A DNA stretch of 64,000 nucleotides, from positions 186,001 to 250,000 of the forward strand of contig NZ_JARJHU010000005.1 in NCBI RefSeq assembly GCF_029269825.1, written 5' to 3'. A program made the position numbers and the translations under genes. Below, piece after piece: positions 33,669 to 43,019 of this stretch (positions are counted from its first letter, which is position 1; each line of letters starts with the position of its first letter). Origin of the DNA: Pedobacter sp. JY14-1 (GTDB lineage: Bacteria; Bacteroidota; Bacteroidia; Sphingobacteriales; Sphingobacteriaceae). The notes under the pieces were generated by a model. It did no database searches and had not been told where the DNA came from. It saw nothing but the letters and a program-made list of their open reading frames with translations.

Positions 33669-35747
33669 TTGGCAAAGATCAAGAAAAATTCTCACAAGGT
33701 ACTCTACCGCAAGTATTCTTCTAACATCAAATACGTAATGATGGTGTTTTCGGTGTTCATCATTACGCTGTTCCTGCCCAAACAACCTCGATTTCGATAC
33801 GAGTTTGAAAAAGGAGAGATATGGAAGAACAAAGACCTCATATCGCCATTCACCTTTGCCATCCTGAAGACCAATCCCCAGATCAGTACCGATAAAAAAG
33901 ACGCACTGGAGAATGTGCTGCCCATTTATACCCTGAACAGAGCGATGAGGAGCAATATTGAAGAGGCTTATCTGACCGAGTTTGACGTAAAGTGGCGTAG
34001 CAACAACCTTCCGGAAACAGAAAAAGAAAGTTATAAACAGGCATCCGTAAAGCTGTTGCGCAGTATTTATGATAAAGGGATCATTGCGCTCAACAGCAGG
34101 CACCAGAACGAAGGACAATATTATGATTTTTCGTTACTGGACAACAATGTAAGCAAGACCTACAGTACACAGGATGTATTTACGACAGCCAGCGCGCTCG
34201 AGTATTTTAAAGATAAGTTTGCCTCTACTGATCTTAGGATAAAGGATATGGTAGTAAACCTCATTGAAGACCACCTTAAGCCAAATATTGTTTTCGATGA
34301 AAAAATGACCTCCTTGCTGCAGGAAACTACAGTAAACAGCATTTCTATTACACGCGGCATGGTGCAGAAGGGGGAGCTGATCATTGCAAAAAACAATGTA
34401 GTCGATGAAGAGACTTTCCAGAAACTGCAGTCTTTCAAGGAAAGCTATGAGGCACAGACCAAGACGATAGGCGACAGCACACTTGTATACCTCGGACAAG
34501 TGCTGCTGGTTGGTTTCATTACCAGCCTGCTGATGGTATTCCTGAAGCTGTTCCGAAAGGATATCTTCGCGGATAACCGGCAGCTTTCGCTGCTGCTGCT
34601 GGTCACAACCTCAATGTTGCTGGCCCTGACCTGGGCCATTAAGCTCAACTTGCCGAGCCTGTATTATATCCCTTTTGCGATCGTCCCGATCATCATCCGG
34701 ATCTTGTTCGATACACGCCTCGCCTTATACCTGCATTTACTGGTGATCCTGATCGCAGGCTTCTTCGTGCCGAACAGTTTTGAGTTTGTGTTTTATCAGA
34801 CGACGGCGGGTATGGTAGCGATCTACAGCATCCGGAACCTGGTGAAGAGAGAACAACTGCTGCTGTCTGCATTGTATATACTATCTGCGTATTTCATTTC
34901 ATTTCTTGGCATTGCCCTGCTGCGTGAAGGCGCTGTAAAACAGATTGAATGGTCGAATTTCATGCCCTTTGTCGTCAGCGTACTGCTTTCATTGCTTGCC
35001 TATCCCCTGATTTACGGTTTTGAGCGGTTGTTTGGCATCACTTCAGATGTAGCCCTGATCGAGCTGACCAATACAAACAATAAGCTATTGCGGGAACTGG
35101 CCTTCAAGGCCCCGGGTACGTTCCAGCACTCCCTCCAGGTGGCGAACCTGGCCGAGGCCGCCATCTTCAAGATCGGCGGCAATTCGTTACTGGTACGGGC
35201 CGGAGCACTATACCACGATATCGGTAAAATTGAAAACCCCCAGTATTTCATTGAAAACCAGAATACGGGAGTAAGCCCGCACGATAAACTGCCTTATGAG
35301 CAGAGTGCGCAGATCATCATCAAGCATGTGCATAAAGGCATAGAGATCACTCGCAGACATCAGCTGCCGGAGAGCGTGATCGATTTTATCCGGACGCACC
35401 ATGGCAATACCCGAGTAGACTATTTCTATCAATCCTTCCTGAAGAATTCTCCGGAAAAATTCGTAGACGAAAACATTTTCAGATATCCCGGGCCGATACC
35501 TTTTTCCAAGGAAACAGGCGTATTGATGCTGGCAGATTCAGTGGAAGCAGCGTCGCGAAGCCTGAAGAACCCGGATGCGCAGAACATTAATGACCTCGTA
35601 GAACGCATTATCGACTATAAGCTGGAACAGAACCAACTGGACAATTGCGACCTCACTTTAAAGGACATTGAAACTATAAAGCTGATATTCAAGACGATGT
35701 TGATGAGCATCTACCATGTGCGTATTGACTATCCGCAAAACCTGTAA
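33669..35747 (+). CDS. 7TM-HD family phosphodiesterase (PgpH-like)
   Basis: A 692-residue membrane protein: one N-terminal helix (about 22-38), an extracytoplasmic 7TMR-HDED domain (about 45-265), seven helices (about 270-460), and a cytoplasmic HD domain with FQHSLQVANLAEAA, LYHDIGKIENP and HHGNTRVDYF. PgpH of Listeria, with this layout, hydrolyses c-di-AMP; the same role is likely but not proven here. The start is a TTG; the frame is closed by a stop 8 codons upstream and no ATG is available before the first helix except within it. It stands alone between two terminators. Confidence 0.9.
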   Translation: MAKIKKNSHKVLYRKYSSNIKYVMMVFSVFIITLFLPKQPRFRYEFEKGEIWKNKDLISPFTFAILKTNPQISTDKKDALENVLPIYTLNRAMRSNIEEAYLTEFDVKWRSNNLPETEKESYKQASVKLLRSIYDKGIIALNSRHQNEGQYYDFSLLDNNVSKTYSTQDVFTTASALEYFKDKFASTDLRIKDMVVNLIEDHLKPNIVFDEKMTSLLQETTVNSISITRGMVQKGELIIAKNNVVDEETFQKLQSFKESYEAQTKTIGDSTLVYLGQVLLVGFITSLLMVFLKLFRKDIFADNRQLSLLLLVTTSMLLALTWAIKLNLPSLYYIPFAIVPIIIRILFDTRLALYLHLLVILIAGFFVPNSFEFVFYQTTAGMVAIYSIRNLVKREQLLLSALYILSAYFISFLGIALLREGAVKQIEWSNFMPFVVSVLLSLLAYPLIYGFERLFGITSDVALIELTNTNNKLLRELAFKAPGTFQHSLQVANLAEAAIFKIGGNSLLVRAGALYHDIGKIENPQYFIENQNTGVSPHDKLPYEQSAQIIIKHVHKGIEITRRHQLPESVIDFIRTHHGNTRVDYFYQSFLKNSPEKFVDENIFRYPGPIPFSKETGVLMLADSVEAASRSLKNPDAQNINDLVERIIDYKLEQNQLDNCDLTLKDIETIKLIFKTMLMSIYHVRIDYPQNL

Positions 35748-35775
35748 TTTTTATGGTTAAAGATTTGACTTTTTT

Positions 35776-35805
35776 TTTGCAGTAGTCTTTGAATTACTAT
35801 ATTTG
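35776..35805 (+). promoter_or_regulatory. Promoter of tRNA-Ser
   Basis: TTTG (35776-35779), 18-base spacer, TATATTTG (35798-35805): a full match to the Bacteroidota sigma-A pattern. The tRNA starts 22 bases after it. Confidence 0.85.
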
Positions 35806-35827
35806 CAGACCCCAAACGGAGGTTAAA

Positions 35828-35914
35828 GGAGAGGTGCCTGAGAGGCCGAAAGGAACAGTTTGCTAAACTGTCGTACTGGAAACGGTACCGCGGGTTCGAA
35901 TCCCGCTCTCTCCG
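35828..35914 (+). tRNA. tRNA-Ser (anticodon GCU)
   Basis: An 87-base class II tRNA. The acceptor GGAGAGG pairs with TCTCTCC (one G-U), the anticodon stem ACAGT/ACTGT encloses TTGCTAA with GCT at 35862-35864, a long variable arm (GTACTGGAAACGGTAC region) is present, and the T arm GCGGG-TTCGAAT-CCCGC is perfect. The discriminator is G and CCA is not encoded. It decodes AGC/AGU. Confidence 0.97.
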
Positions 35915-35925
35915 CAAAAACTTTT

Positions 35926-35956
35926 AAAAGCGCGTGTTCCTGGAACACGCGCTTTT
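35926..35956 (+). terminator. Terminator after tRNA-Ser
   Basis: AAAAGCGCGTGTTCC and its exact reverse complement are separated by a single T, giving a stem of about 13 bp in RNA, and the downstream arm continues into a T run. Confidence 0.92.
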
Positions 35957-36078
35957 TATTTATAGTATAATCCTATCCGGACTTAATAGCTAACCATAAG
36001 ATCAGATAACTTCAAGTTCGGGTAACTCGCTTAAACCCAAAATGACTGCAGATGTAGTAGTCCAAGGTTAAAATTCCC

Positions 36079-36086
36079 TAACTTTG
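36079..36086 (+). promoter_or_regulatory. Candidate -7 element for the thiolase gene
   Basis: TAACTTTG matches TAnnTTTG exactly, 23 bases before the ATG. No clear TTTG is seen upstream. Confidence 0.4.
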
Positions 36087-36109
36087 GCTTTAACTAACTT
36101 AATATAAGC

Positions 36110-37285
36110 ATGAGAGAAGTAGTCATTGTTTCAGCGGTACGTACACCAATAGGCAGTTTTGGGGGTTCACTGGCCGGTTTTTCGGCAACCCAGCTGGGTG
36201 GTTTTGCCATTAAGGCAGCCGTTGAAAGGGCCGGCATCAGTCCCGGTGCAGTTCAGGAAGTATATATGGGCAATGTGTTGCCGGCCGGGCTGGGCCAGGC
36301 TCCCGCAACGCAATCTGCTAAATTTGCGGGATTACCGGACGTACCTTCGACCACTGTCAATAAAGTATGTGCATCAGGTACCAAGGCCATTATGCTGGCC
36401 GCACAGAGTATTGCGCTTGGCGAAAACGATATTGTCGTTGCAGGCGGCATGGAAAGCATGAGTAATGTACCTTATTACCTGGATAAAGCGCGTATGGGCT
36501 ATAGGCTCGGCCATGGGCAACTGACCGATGGCCTGCTGAAAGACGGACTTTGGGATGTTTACAACGATTACCACATGGGTTCAGCGGCTGAACTGTGCGC
36601 CAGTGCATGCCATATCAGCCGTGAAGAACAGGATGCTTTTGCAGTAAGTTCATACCAGCGGGCCCAGGCTGCGCAGCAGTCGGGCAGGTTCAGCAATGAA
36701 CTGGTGGCTATTGAAATAAAGGACCGCAAAGGTGAAATCAGCCTGATAGACAAGGACGAGGAACCCTTCACAGTAAAATTTGACAAGATCAGCGGACTGA
36801 AACCGGTCTTTAAAAAAGACGGTACGGTGACCGCCGCCAATGCATCAACATTAAATGACGGAGCAGCTGCCCTGGTACTGATGAATGCGGATAAGGCCAA
36901 GGAACTGGGCCTGAAACCAATGGCAAGGGTGCTGGCTTATGCAGATGCACAGCAGGCACCGGAGTGGTTTACTACTGCTCCGTCGAAAGCAATCCCACTG
37001 GCCTTAAACAGGGCGGGAAAACAGCTTTCCGATGTAGATTTTTTTGAAATTAATGAAGCTTTTTCTGTAGTTTCACTGGCAAACAACAAGGAGCTCGGAC
37101 TGGACGGGGCTAAAGTGAATGTCAACGGCGGTGCAGTTGCACTGGGGCATCCACTGGGTGCCTCTGGTGCAAGGATCGTAGTCACATTGCTTTCTGTGCT
37201 GGCGCAAAATGAGGGAAAGATCGGTGTAGCGGGTATTTGTAACGGCGGCGGCGGGGCCAGTGCAATCGTTGTTGAACGGCTTTAA
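36110..37285 (+). CDS. Acetyl-CoA C-acetyltransferase (thiolase)
   Basis: A 391-residue cytoplasmic thiolase with the full active site: Cys87 in [10 protein letters not shown], the NEAF motif, His347 in [14 protein letters not shown] and Cys377 in [11 protein letters not shown]. Length and the biosynthetic-type start ([18 protein letters not shown]) fit acetoacetyl-CoA thiolases. It condenses or cleaves acetoacetyl-CoA and may work with the two CoA-transferase subunits encoded 17 kb away in the same window. A hypothetical exported protein gene follows after 3 bases, probably on the same transcript. Confidence 0.95.
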   Translation: MREVVIVSAVRTPIGSFGGSLAGFSATQLGGFAIKAAVERAGISPGAVQEVYMGNVLPAGLGQAPATQSAKFAGLPDVPSTTVNKVCASGTKAIMLAAQSIALGENDIVVAGGMESMSNVPYYLDKARMGYRLGHGQLTDGLLKDGLWDVYNDYHMGSAAELCASACHISREEQDAFAVSSYQRAQAAQQSGRFSNELVAIEIKDRKGEISLIDKDEEPFTVKFDKISGLKPVFKKDGTVTAANASTLNDGAAALVLMNADKAKELGLKPMARVLAYADAQQAPEWFTTAPSKAIPLALNRAGKQLSDVDFFEINEAFSVVSLANNKELGLDGAKVNVNGGAVALGHPLGASGARIVVTLLSVLAQNEGKIGVAGICNGGGGASAIVVERL

Positions 37286-37288
37286 AAG

Positions 37289-38215
37289 ATGCATAGAACC
37301 CTGAAGACTTTTTTGTTCCGGAGCTTTTTATTATGCTGTACCAGCCTTACGGCACATGGTCAGCACAGCTTCAGTTTTAATAACGGGCCACTGATGGCGC
37401 GGTTTCAGGACTCCTTGCTGATGATCAGCAGGCAAACCTTTGATGCACCTTCCAATACAGAGCGCTTTGCTTCCAATGCGGCCTTTATCCGAACGCTGGT
37501 CAACGCGCTGAAGACACCCTATTCCTATCAATATGGCTTCGACTCGCTGAAAAACATTTCCATTCTGAAGTCTCCTGACCAGAAATTCAGGGTATTTACC
37601 TGGTATGTGCCGCTTGACGACGGCACATACCGTTTTTTTGGCAGCATACAAATGGCTACCACCGATGGTAAGCTAAAGCTGTTCCCCCTTATCGACCAGA
37701 CAGAACAACTGAAGGATGCGCATGCGGTAACAGGTAATAAGGAGTGGTTCGGGGCACGCTATTATGAGGTCCTGCCACTGGTACAGGCTGGTAAGCCGGC
37801 CAGCTATATCCTGATCGGCTGGAAAGGCAACAACAGCAAGACCTCAAAAAAGGTGATCGATATCCTATCCTTTGAGAAGGACGGTCCCCTATTTGGAAAA
37901 GCGGTCTTCGACGGACCCAAAGGCACAAAGCCGGGAAACAGGATCATCTTTGAATACAACCGGGGCAACTCGATGACGCTGACCACAGACAAAACAGTGA
38001 ATATGATCGTTTTTGACCATCTGGCGCCAATGGCACCAGAAATGGAAGGAAATTTTGAATATTATGCATCCGATCTGAGTTTTGACGCGTATAAAATAGT
38101 AAACGGAAGGCTCAGGCTGATAGAAAATGTAGAACTGAAGAACGAACCTAACGTAATGGATGAATTTTATGCCGATCCAAAGGATAAATCGGTGAAACCT
38201 GTAAAAAAGCTGTAG
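37289..38215 (+). CDS. Conserved hypothetical exported protein
   Basis: A 308-residue protein with a signal peptide (about 1-25). It has no motif I recognise. The N-terminal part is helical (LMISRQTFDAPSNTERFASNAAFIRTLVNALK); the rest is beta-rich with patterns such as FRVFTWYVPLDDGTYRFFGSIQ and YYEVLPLVQAGKPASYILIGWKGN. Similar proteins are common near housekeeping genes in Bacteroidota, in my recollection without assigned function. It follows the thiolase by 3 bases. Confidence 0.8.
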   Translation: MHRTLKTFLFRSFLLCCTSLTAHGQHSFSFNNGPLMARFQDSLLMISRQTFDAPSNTERFASNAAFIRTLVNALKTPYSYQYGFDSLKNISILKSPDQKFRVFTWYVPLDDGTYRFFGSIQMATTDGKLKLFPLIDQTEQLKDAHAVTGNKEWFGARYYEVLPLVQAGKPASYILIGWKGNNSKTSKKVIDILSFEKDGPLFGKAVFDGPKGTKPGNRIIFEYNRGNSMTLTTDKTVNMIVFDHLAPMAPEMEGNFEYYASDLSFDAYKIVNGRLRLIENVELKNEPNVMDEFYADPKDKSVKPVKKL

Positions 38216-38357
38216 GGAAAGCTGTTAAAAATTGTAAACACGTTGGTGAGTTTCGGGACATTAAGTATATTGCGCATCGACTGGACTCATCATACAGGCA
38301 GCTTTGGCTGAAAAAGAGGTCAACTAAACAAACTAAATTATACATACAAAAACTAAC

Positions 38358-40127
38358 ATGAGTACTCAAACTTTGGATACCCCAAACGATTTTTTTGAAA
38401 ATAAGGTACTTGGGCATCCGGCTGGACTGTTCGTGCTGTTCTTTACCGAAATGTGGGAACGCTTCTCTTATTACGGTATGCGGGCATTGCTCGTGCTGTT
38501 CCTGACTTCGGCGATTACCGATGCCAACCCGGGCTGGGGATGGCCAAGGGAACATGCGCTGGCCATTTATGGCTCCTATACCGGCCTGGCCTACCTGACC
38601 CCGATCCTGGGCGGTTATATCGCAGACAGGATCATCGGTTATCGCTGGGCGGTAGTTGTCGGGGCCTTCTTAATGACGCTGGGGCATTTGTCAATGGCGA
38701 TTGAGATCAACCATGCTTTCATGTACATAGGCCTATGCCTGCTGGTGATCGGCAATGGTTTCTTCAAACCGAACATGACTTCGATCGTGGCGCAGATGTA
38801 CAAAAAACATCCCGAGAAAAAAGATGGTGCTTATACAATATTTTACATGGGTGTGAACTCGGGTGCTTTCCTGGGCATGCTGCTTTGCGGCTACATCGGC
38901 GAGCATCCGGACTGGGGCTGGAGCTACGGCTTCGGACTGGCCGGTATCTTTATGTTCATCGGTATGCTGCAGTTTTACTTTACCCAGGGCATTTTCGGAA
39001 CCATCGGACTGAAGCCTCTGAAAGGCGATGTGGTGGATGAAACGGAAGATCCTTCGGAAGCCAGAAGAAACCCTTTCTCGGGGTTTGACCTGGTACTGAT
39101 CGGACTGGTTTCGGTGATCGGGCTGGCCTGGATCATCAACGACCCGATGTCAAAGATCACTTCTGCGAATCTTTTTGACTTCACGGTATTCGGAATTGAC
39201 GGCAGCACCTTTATGATTTCGGTAGCACTGGTATTGTTCGTGTTCACGCTGATCAAGAGGATATCTCAATATACACCGGTACTGCGCGACAAAATGATCG
39301 CAGTGGTCATCCTCGCCTTCATCACCATATTCTTCTGGGCCGCCTTTGAACAGGCGGGCGGATCCATGACGATCTTTGCTAAGGATTATACGCAAAGGAT
39401 ACTGGAGGGCAATGCGAAAGTGGTGTTCAATGTGGTCAACACACTGATCACTGTGGTTCCGCTGGTGATCATTACCTATGTACTGTTCAGGCTGTTTTCA
39501 AGAACTTTCTCGAAATATGCACTCGGCAATATTATCCTTACGCTGAGTTTTGTCATCATCTGGGGTCTGGTCATCTATATGCTTAAAAATCAGTATGCCG
39601 ATGTGAAGTCTGAAGTGCCTGCCAGCTGGTTCGGTATCCTTAACTCTTTATTCATTATCAGTCTTGCCCCCATCATTTCGAAGCTTTGGGAAAGCAGGTA
39701 TAACCCTTCTGCTACCTTTAAAAATGGTTATGGCATGATCCTGCTGGGCATCGGCTTCGCGGCCCTGGCTTACGGTGCCAGCACAATACCACAAGGTGCC
39801 AAGGTGGCCCAGGTAAGCATGATCTGGTTGGTCCTGGCCTATTTGTTCCACACATTAGGCGAGCTGTTCATTTCCCCTGTGGGCTTGTCTTACGTGAGTA
39901 AACTGGTACCTGGCAGAATGATCGCGATCATGTTCGGTATCTGGTACCTGGCGATTGCGATCGGCAATAAGATTGCCGGTACAATGGGCGGCAAAATTGA
40001 CGAGATCACCTCACAATATTCCATGACGACCTTCTTCCTGATCTTCACCTTCATCCCGGTAGGTCTGGGTGTGTTTATCATTCTGCTCACACCTGTAATG
40101 AAGCGGCTTATGCATGGGGTGAAGTAA
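38358..40127 (+). CDS. POT family peptide/H+ symporter (copy 1)
   Basis: A 589-residue inner-membrane transporter with about 14 helices. The PTR2 signatures are plain: FFTEMWERFSYYGMRALLV in helix 1, the GGYIADRIIGYRWAV loop, FFKPNMTSIVAQMY, and GELFISPVGLSYVSKLVP near the end. It imports di- and tripeptides with protons. Compared with copy 2, 13 bases downstream, it is longer by about 90 residues, mostly a central insertion around the DETEDPSEARRNPFSGFDL loop and extra helices. The two are probably co-transcribed. Confidence 0.95.
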   Translation: MSTQTLDTPNDFFENKVLGHPAGLFVLFFTEMWERFSYYGMRALLVLFLTSAITDANPGWGWPREHALAIYGSYTGLAYLTPILGGYIADRIIGYRWAVVVGAFLMTLGHLSMAIEINHAFMYIGLCLLVIGNGFFKPNMTSIVAQMYKKHPEKKDGAYTIFYMGVNSGAFLGMLLCGYIGEHPDWGWSYGFGLAGIFMFIGMLQFYFTQGIFGTIGLKPLKGDVVDETEDPSEARRNPFSGFDLVLIGLVSVIGLAWIINDPMSKITSANLFDFTVFGIDGSTFMISVALVLFVFTLIKRISQYTPVLRDKMIAVVILAFITIFFWAAFEQAGGSMTIFAKDYTQRILEGNAKVVFNVVNTLITVVPLVIITYVLFRLFSRTFSKYALGNIILTLSFVIIWGLVIYMLKNQYADVKSEVPASWFGILNSLFIISLAPIISKLWESRYNPSATFKNGYGMILLGIGFAALAYGASTIPQGAKVAQVSMIWLVLAYLFHTLGELFISPVGLSYVSKLVPGRMIAIMFGIWYLAIAIGNKIAGTMGGKIDEITSQYSMTTFFLIFTFIPVGLGVFIILLTPVMKRLMHGVK

Positions 40128-40140
40128 AACAAACGGAATT

Positions 40141-41637
40141 ATGACCGGACAACCAACACTGGAAGACATCCAGGATTTTAAGGGCAAATATCCCAAACAG
40201 CTTTGGGCGCTGTTCTTCTCGGAAATGTGGGAGCGTTTCTGCTTCTATGGGATGCGGGGCATGCTGACTTATTTCATGGTGACACAACTCTTCATGAATG
40301 ACAGAGATGCCAACCTGCAGTATGGTGCCACACAGGCCTTTGTTTACGCATTTACTTTCGTAGGCGGTCTATTTGCCGACAAGATACTCGGCTTCAGACG
40401 TTCGCTTTTCTGGGGCGGCATACTGATGATCACCGGCAGCCTTATACTCGCCACCGATCCGCATAAGTTTTTTTTCCTCGGCATTTCGTTCACCGTTATC
40501 GGCACCGGCTTTTTCAAACCGAACATTTCTACCATGGTAGGGACACTGTATCGCGATGGTGACCATAGACGGGACGCGGGTTTCTCACTGTTCTACGCCG
40601 GGATCAATATCGGTGCGCTCATCGGCGGCTATCTTTGCATCGCCATTGGCAAGGGCGAATTGCTGAACTCGATCGTACCTGCCGGAAGCACCTGGAACGT
40701 GGCGTTTGGCCTGGCCTCCATAGTTATGGCCATCAGCCTGATCACCTTTATATTCACGCAAAAGACCCTTGGACCGATTGGTCTGCCGCCAATGGTACGC
40801 AAAGGATATACCTACATTGTTTACCTCGGTTCGCTCCTGGCGATCCCGGTGATCATGACAATGGTATCCAAAACACAATACACCGATTATTTCATGTATA
40901 CCATTGGTCCGGCTACGCTCCTTTACCTGCTGTATGAAATGTTCAGGCACAGTCCTGAAGAACGCAAAAAACTGGTAGCCGCACTGGTATTTATCCTGTT
41001 TTCCATTGTCTTCTGGGGTATATACGAACAGAGCGGGGGCTCGCTCAGCCTTTTTGCGGCACGTAACCTGGACAATCAGGTACTTGGCTTCATCAAGTTA
41101 GATCCCAATGGGGTAAATAATTCTGCGAATTCTCTTTTCATTATCATTTTCGCGTTCGTATTCGGATTCATCTGGCTCGGACTGGCCAAAAGAAAGCTAG
41201 AACCGAATACACTGATCAAATTCGGGCTGGGCTTTCTGTTTCTGAGCGGCGGTTACTTTGTTTTCTATGCTACGCGGTTCTTTTCAAACGGTGTAGGTAT
41301 CGCATCACTTGATGTTTTTACTACCGCCTACCTGCTGGTTACCTTCGGAGAGCTTTGCCTCTCTCCCATTGGATTGTCCATCATGACGAAGCTATCGCCG
41401 AAACGGCTACAGGGTGTGATGATGGGCATGTGGTTCCTCGCCAGCGCCTACGGCCAGTACGTCGCCGGTATCCTTGGGGCGGGGCTTTCAACCGCAGATG
41501 AAAACGACAGCCTGCAACAGAAACTGATCACCTTCACCGATGGTTACCGTCAGCTGGCCATTTATGCCCTGGTTGCCGGAGTGCTGCTGATCGTCATCTC
41601 TCCCTATGTGAAGAAACTGATGCAGGAAGTGAATTAA
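40141..41637 (+). CDS. POT family peptide/H+ symporter (copy 2)
   Basis: A 498-residue transporter of the same family: FFSEMWERFCFYGMRGMLT in helix 1, GGLFADKILGFRRSLFWGG, FFKPNISTMVGTLY, and GELCLSPIGLSIMTKLSP. It lies directly after copy 1. The two proteins are clearly paralogous but diverged, so they probably differ in peptide preference or affinity rather than being a recent duplication. Confidence 0.95.
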   Translation: MTGQPTLEDIQDFKGKYPKQLWALFFSEMWERFCFYGMRGMLTYFMVTQLFMNDRDANLQYGATQAFVYAFTFVGGLFADKILGFRRSLFWGGILMITGSLILATDPHKFFFLGISFTVIGTGFFKPNISTMVGTLYRDGDHRRDAGFSLFYAGINIGALIGGYLCIAIGKGELLNSIVPAGSTWNVAFGLASIVMAISLITFIFTQKTLGPIGLPPMVRKGYTYIVYLGSLLAIPVIMTMVSKTQYTDYFMYTIGPATLLYLLYEMFRHSPEERKKLVAALVFILFSIVFWGIYEQSGGSLSLFAARNLDNQVLGFIKLDPNGVNNSANSLFIIIFAFVFGFIWLGLAKRKLEPNTLIKFGLGFLFLSGGYFVFYATRFFSNGVGIASLDVFTTAYLLVTFGELCLSPIGLSIMTKLSPKRLQGVMMGMWFLASAYGQYVAGILGAGLSTADENDSLQQKLITFTDGYRQLAIYALVAGVLLIVISPYVKKLMQEVN

Positions 41638-41678
41638 CTTCAGAAGAATACCTATTTTCGCAGACCAAAATATTCAAC

Positions 41679-42404
41679 GTGTCGGATAGCTTAGTCATTA
41701 TTCCCACCTATAACGAGAAGGAGAACATCGAAAAGATCATCAGGAAGATTTTCTCTCTGAACCACTTTTTTGAGATCCTGATTATTGACGATGGTTCTCC
41801 AGATGGCACTGCGGACATTGTAAAACAGTTGCAAACAGAATATCCGGCACTGCACCTGGAACAGCGCAGTGGAAAGCTGGGCCTGGGCACAGCCTATATA
41901 CATGGGTTCAAATGGGCACTTGAAAGGCCGGAATATGCCTTTATCTTTGAGATGGATGCGGATTTCTCGCACAATCCGGAAGATTTAATCAAGTTGAGGC
42001 AGGCTTGCCTTGACGGAGCGGACGTAGCCATTGGTTCTCGTTACGTAAAAGGAGTAAATGTAGTGAACTGGCCAATGAGCAGGGTACTGATGTCTTACTT
42101 TGCCTCTATGTATGTACGTCTCATCACAGGTATCAATATACAGGACGCAACGGCGGGCTTTAAGTGCTACCGGCGGAGGGTCCTGGAAAAGATCCCGATA
42201 GAGAAGATCAGATTTGTAGGCTATGCCTTCCAGATCGAAATGAAGTTTACGGCAGTCAAGTATGGTTTTAAAGTGGTCGAAGTGCCGATTATTTTTACCG
42301 ACCGGACTGAAGGGGTTTCCAAAATGAGTACACGCATTTTCAGAGAAGCGTTCTTTGGGGTCATCCAGATGAAGATCTGGAGCTGGTTCCGGAAATACAA
42401 CTAG
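41679..42404 (+). CDS. Polyprenol-phosphate sugar synthase, GT2 family (DPM1-like)
   Basis: A 241-residue glycosyltransferase with the GT-A fold: LVIIPTYNEKENIEKII at the start, IIDDGSPDGTADIV, the metal-binding stretch FEMDADFSHNPEDL, and IGSRYVKGVNV. It resembles dolichol-phosphate mannose synthases, which load a nucleotide-activated sugar onto a polyprenyl phosphate at the inner membrane; no C-terminal membrane segment is present. The start is a GTG, 41 bases after the POT gene. The DUF2723 protein at the right end of the window is of the type that could use such a lipid-linked sugar; that link is inference. Confidence 0.9.
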   Translation: MSDSLVIIPTYNEKENIEKIIRKIFSLNHFFEILIIDDGSPDGTADIVKQLQTEYPALHLEQRSGKLGLGTAYIHGFKWALERPEYAFIFEMDADFSHNPEDLIKLRQACLDGADVAIGSRYVKGVNVVNWPMSRVLMSYFASMYVRLITGINIQDATAGFKCYRRRVLEKIPIEKIRFVGYAFQIEMKFTAVKYGFKVVEVPIIFTDRTEGVSKMSTRIFREAFFGVIQMKIWSWFRKYN

Positions 42405-42433
42405 CGGGCCTCCTGTACCAGCCTCCTTACCTT

Positions 42434-42946
42434 CTAGTTTCTCTGTTCTTTCCCTTCCCGCATCATTTCCCCAAAACTGAGGTTTCTGTCCATAGCAGAG
42501 ACGATCCTGACCAATCGTTTAGTACGTGTAGATTCCGTTTTGGCTGAGTTGAGCCAGTTGACGTACCAATTGCGGTGCGATTTCGGCAGGTCCATAAATC
42601 TCTCGAGCAATTGCGGCTCATCTGAAAGGCAAAGCTCAAGGTCTTCCGGAATCTCAATCTGAAATCCCTTATGTTCCTCAACTGCAACCTCTACGCTGGC
42701 ACCGGCCTCTTTTCTAAGCTGCTTGCGCAGACTTGCCTTCAACGCGAGGATGAAGTCCCCGGCTCCCATTGGCGTTGTGGCCATACCGGAAATTTCTACC
42801 TGGTCTATGCGGCCCCTGATACGGAAACTCTGCCGGCAACCGGGTTTGATCTGGTCGGCAAGCGCCTGGGGAATAAAAATATAGCTCCAGCCGCTTTTCT
42901 CTCCCATATCGCCAAACTTTTCTATTTCAGCTTTAAAAGTGATCAT
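42434..42946 (-). CDS. YdeI/OmpD-associated family protein with DUF1905 domain
   Basis: A 170-residue cytoplasmic protein. The first 90 residues fit DUF1905 (GWSYIFIPQALADQI, SFRIRGRIDQVEISGMATTPMG) and the rest the bacteriocin-protection YdeI/OmdA domain (IPEDLELCLSDEPQLLERFMDLPKSHRNWYVNWLNSAKTESTRTKRL). The biochemical role is unclear. It is convergent with the GT2 gene. Confidence 0.85.
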   Translation of the reverse strand: MITFKAEIEKFGDMGEKSGWSYIFIPQALADQIKPGCRQSFRIRGRIDQVEISGMATTPMGAGDFILALKASLRKQLRKEAGASVEVAVEEHKGFQIEIPEDLELCLSDEPQLLERFMDLPKSHRNWYVNWLNSAKTESTRTKRLVRIVSAMDRNLSFGEMMREGKEQRN

Positions 42947-43019
42947 TGCACTAATTTAGAAAATCAGTATCAGAAATTCAGTCTTCATCGCAATCTGGCT
43001 TATATCCCCATCAGCCTGC

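Noticed and set aside
35729..35917. A 62-codon minus-strand frame across the tRNA-Ser gene
   Set aside because: It is the antisense of the tRNA; its translation (RERDSNPRYRFQ) is a well-known spurious product of tRNA antisense strands.
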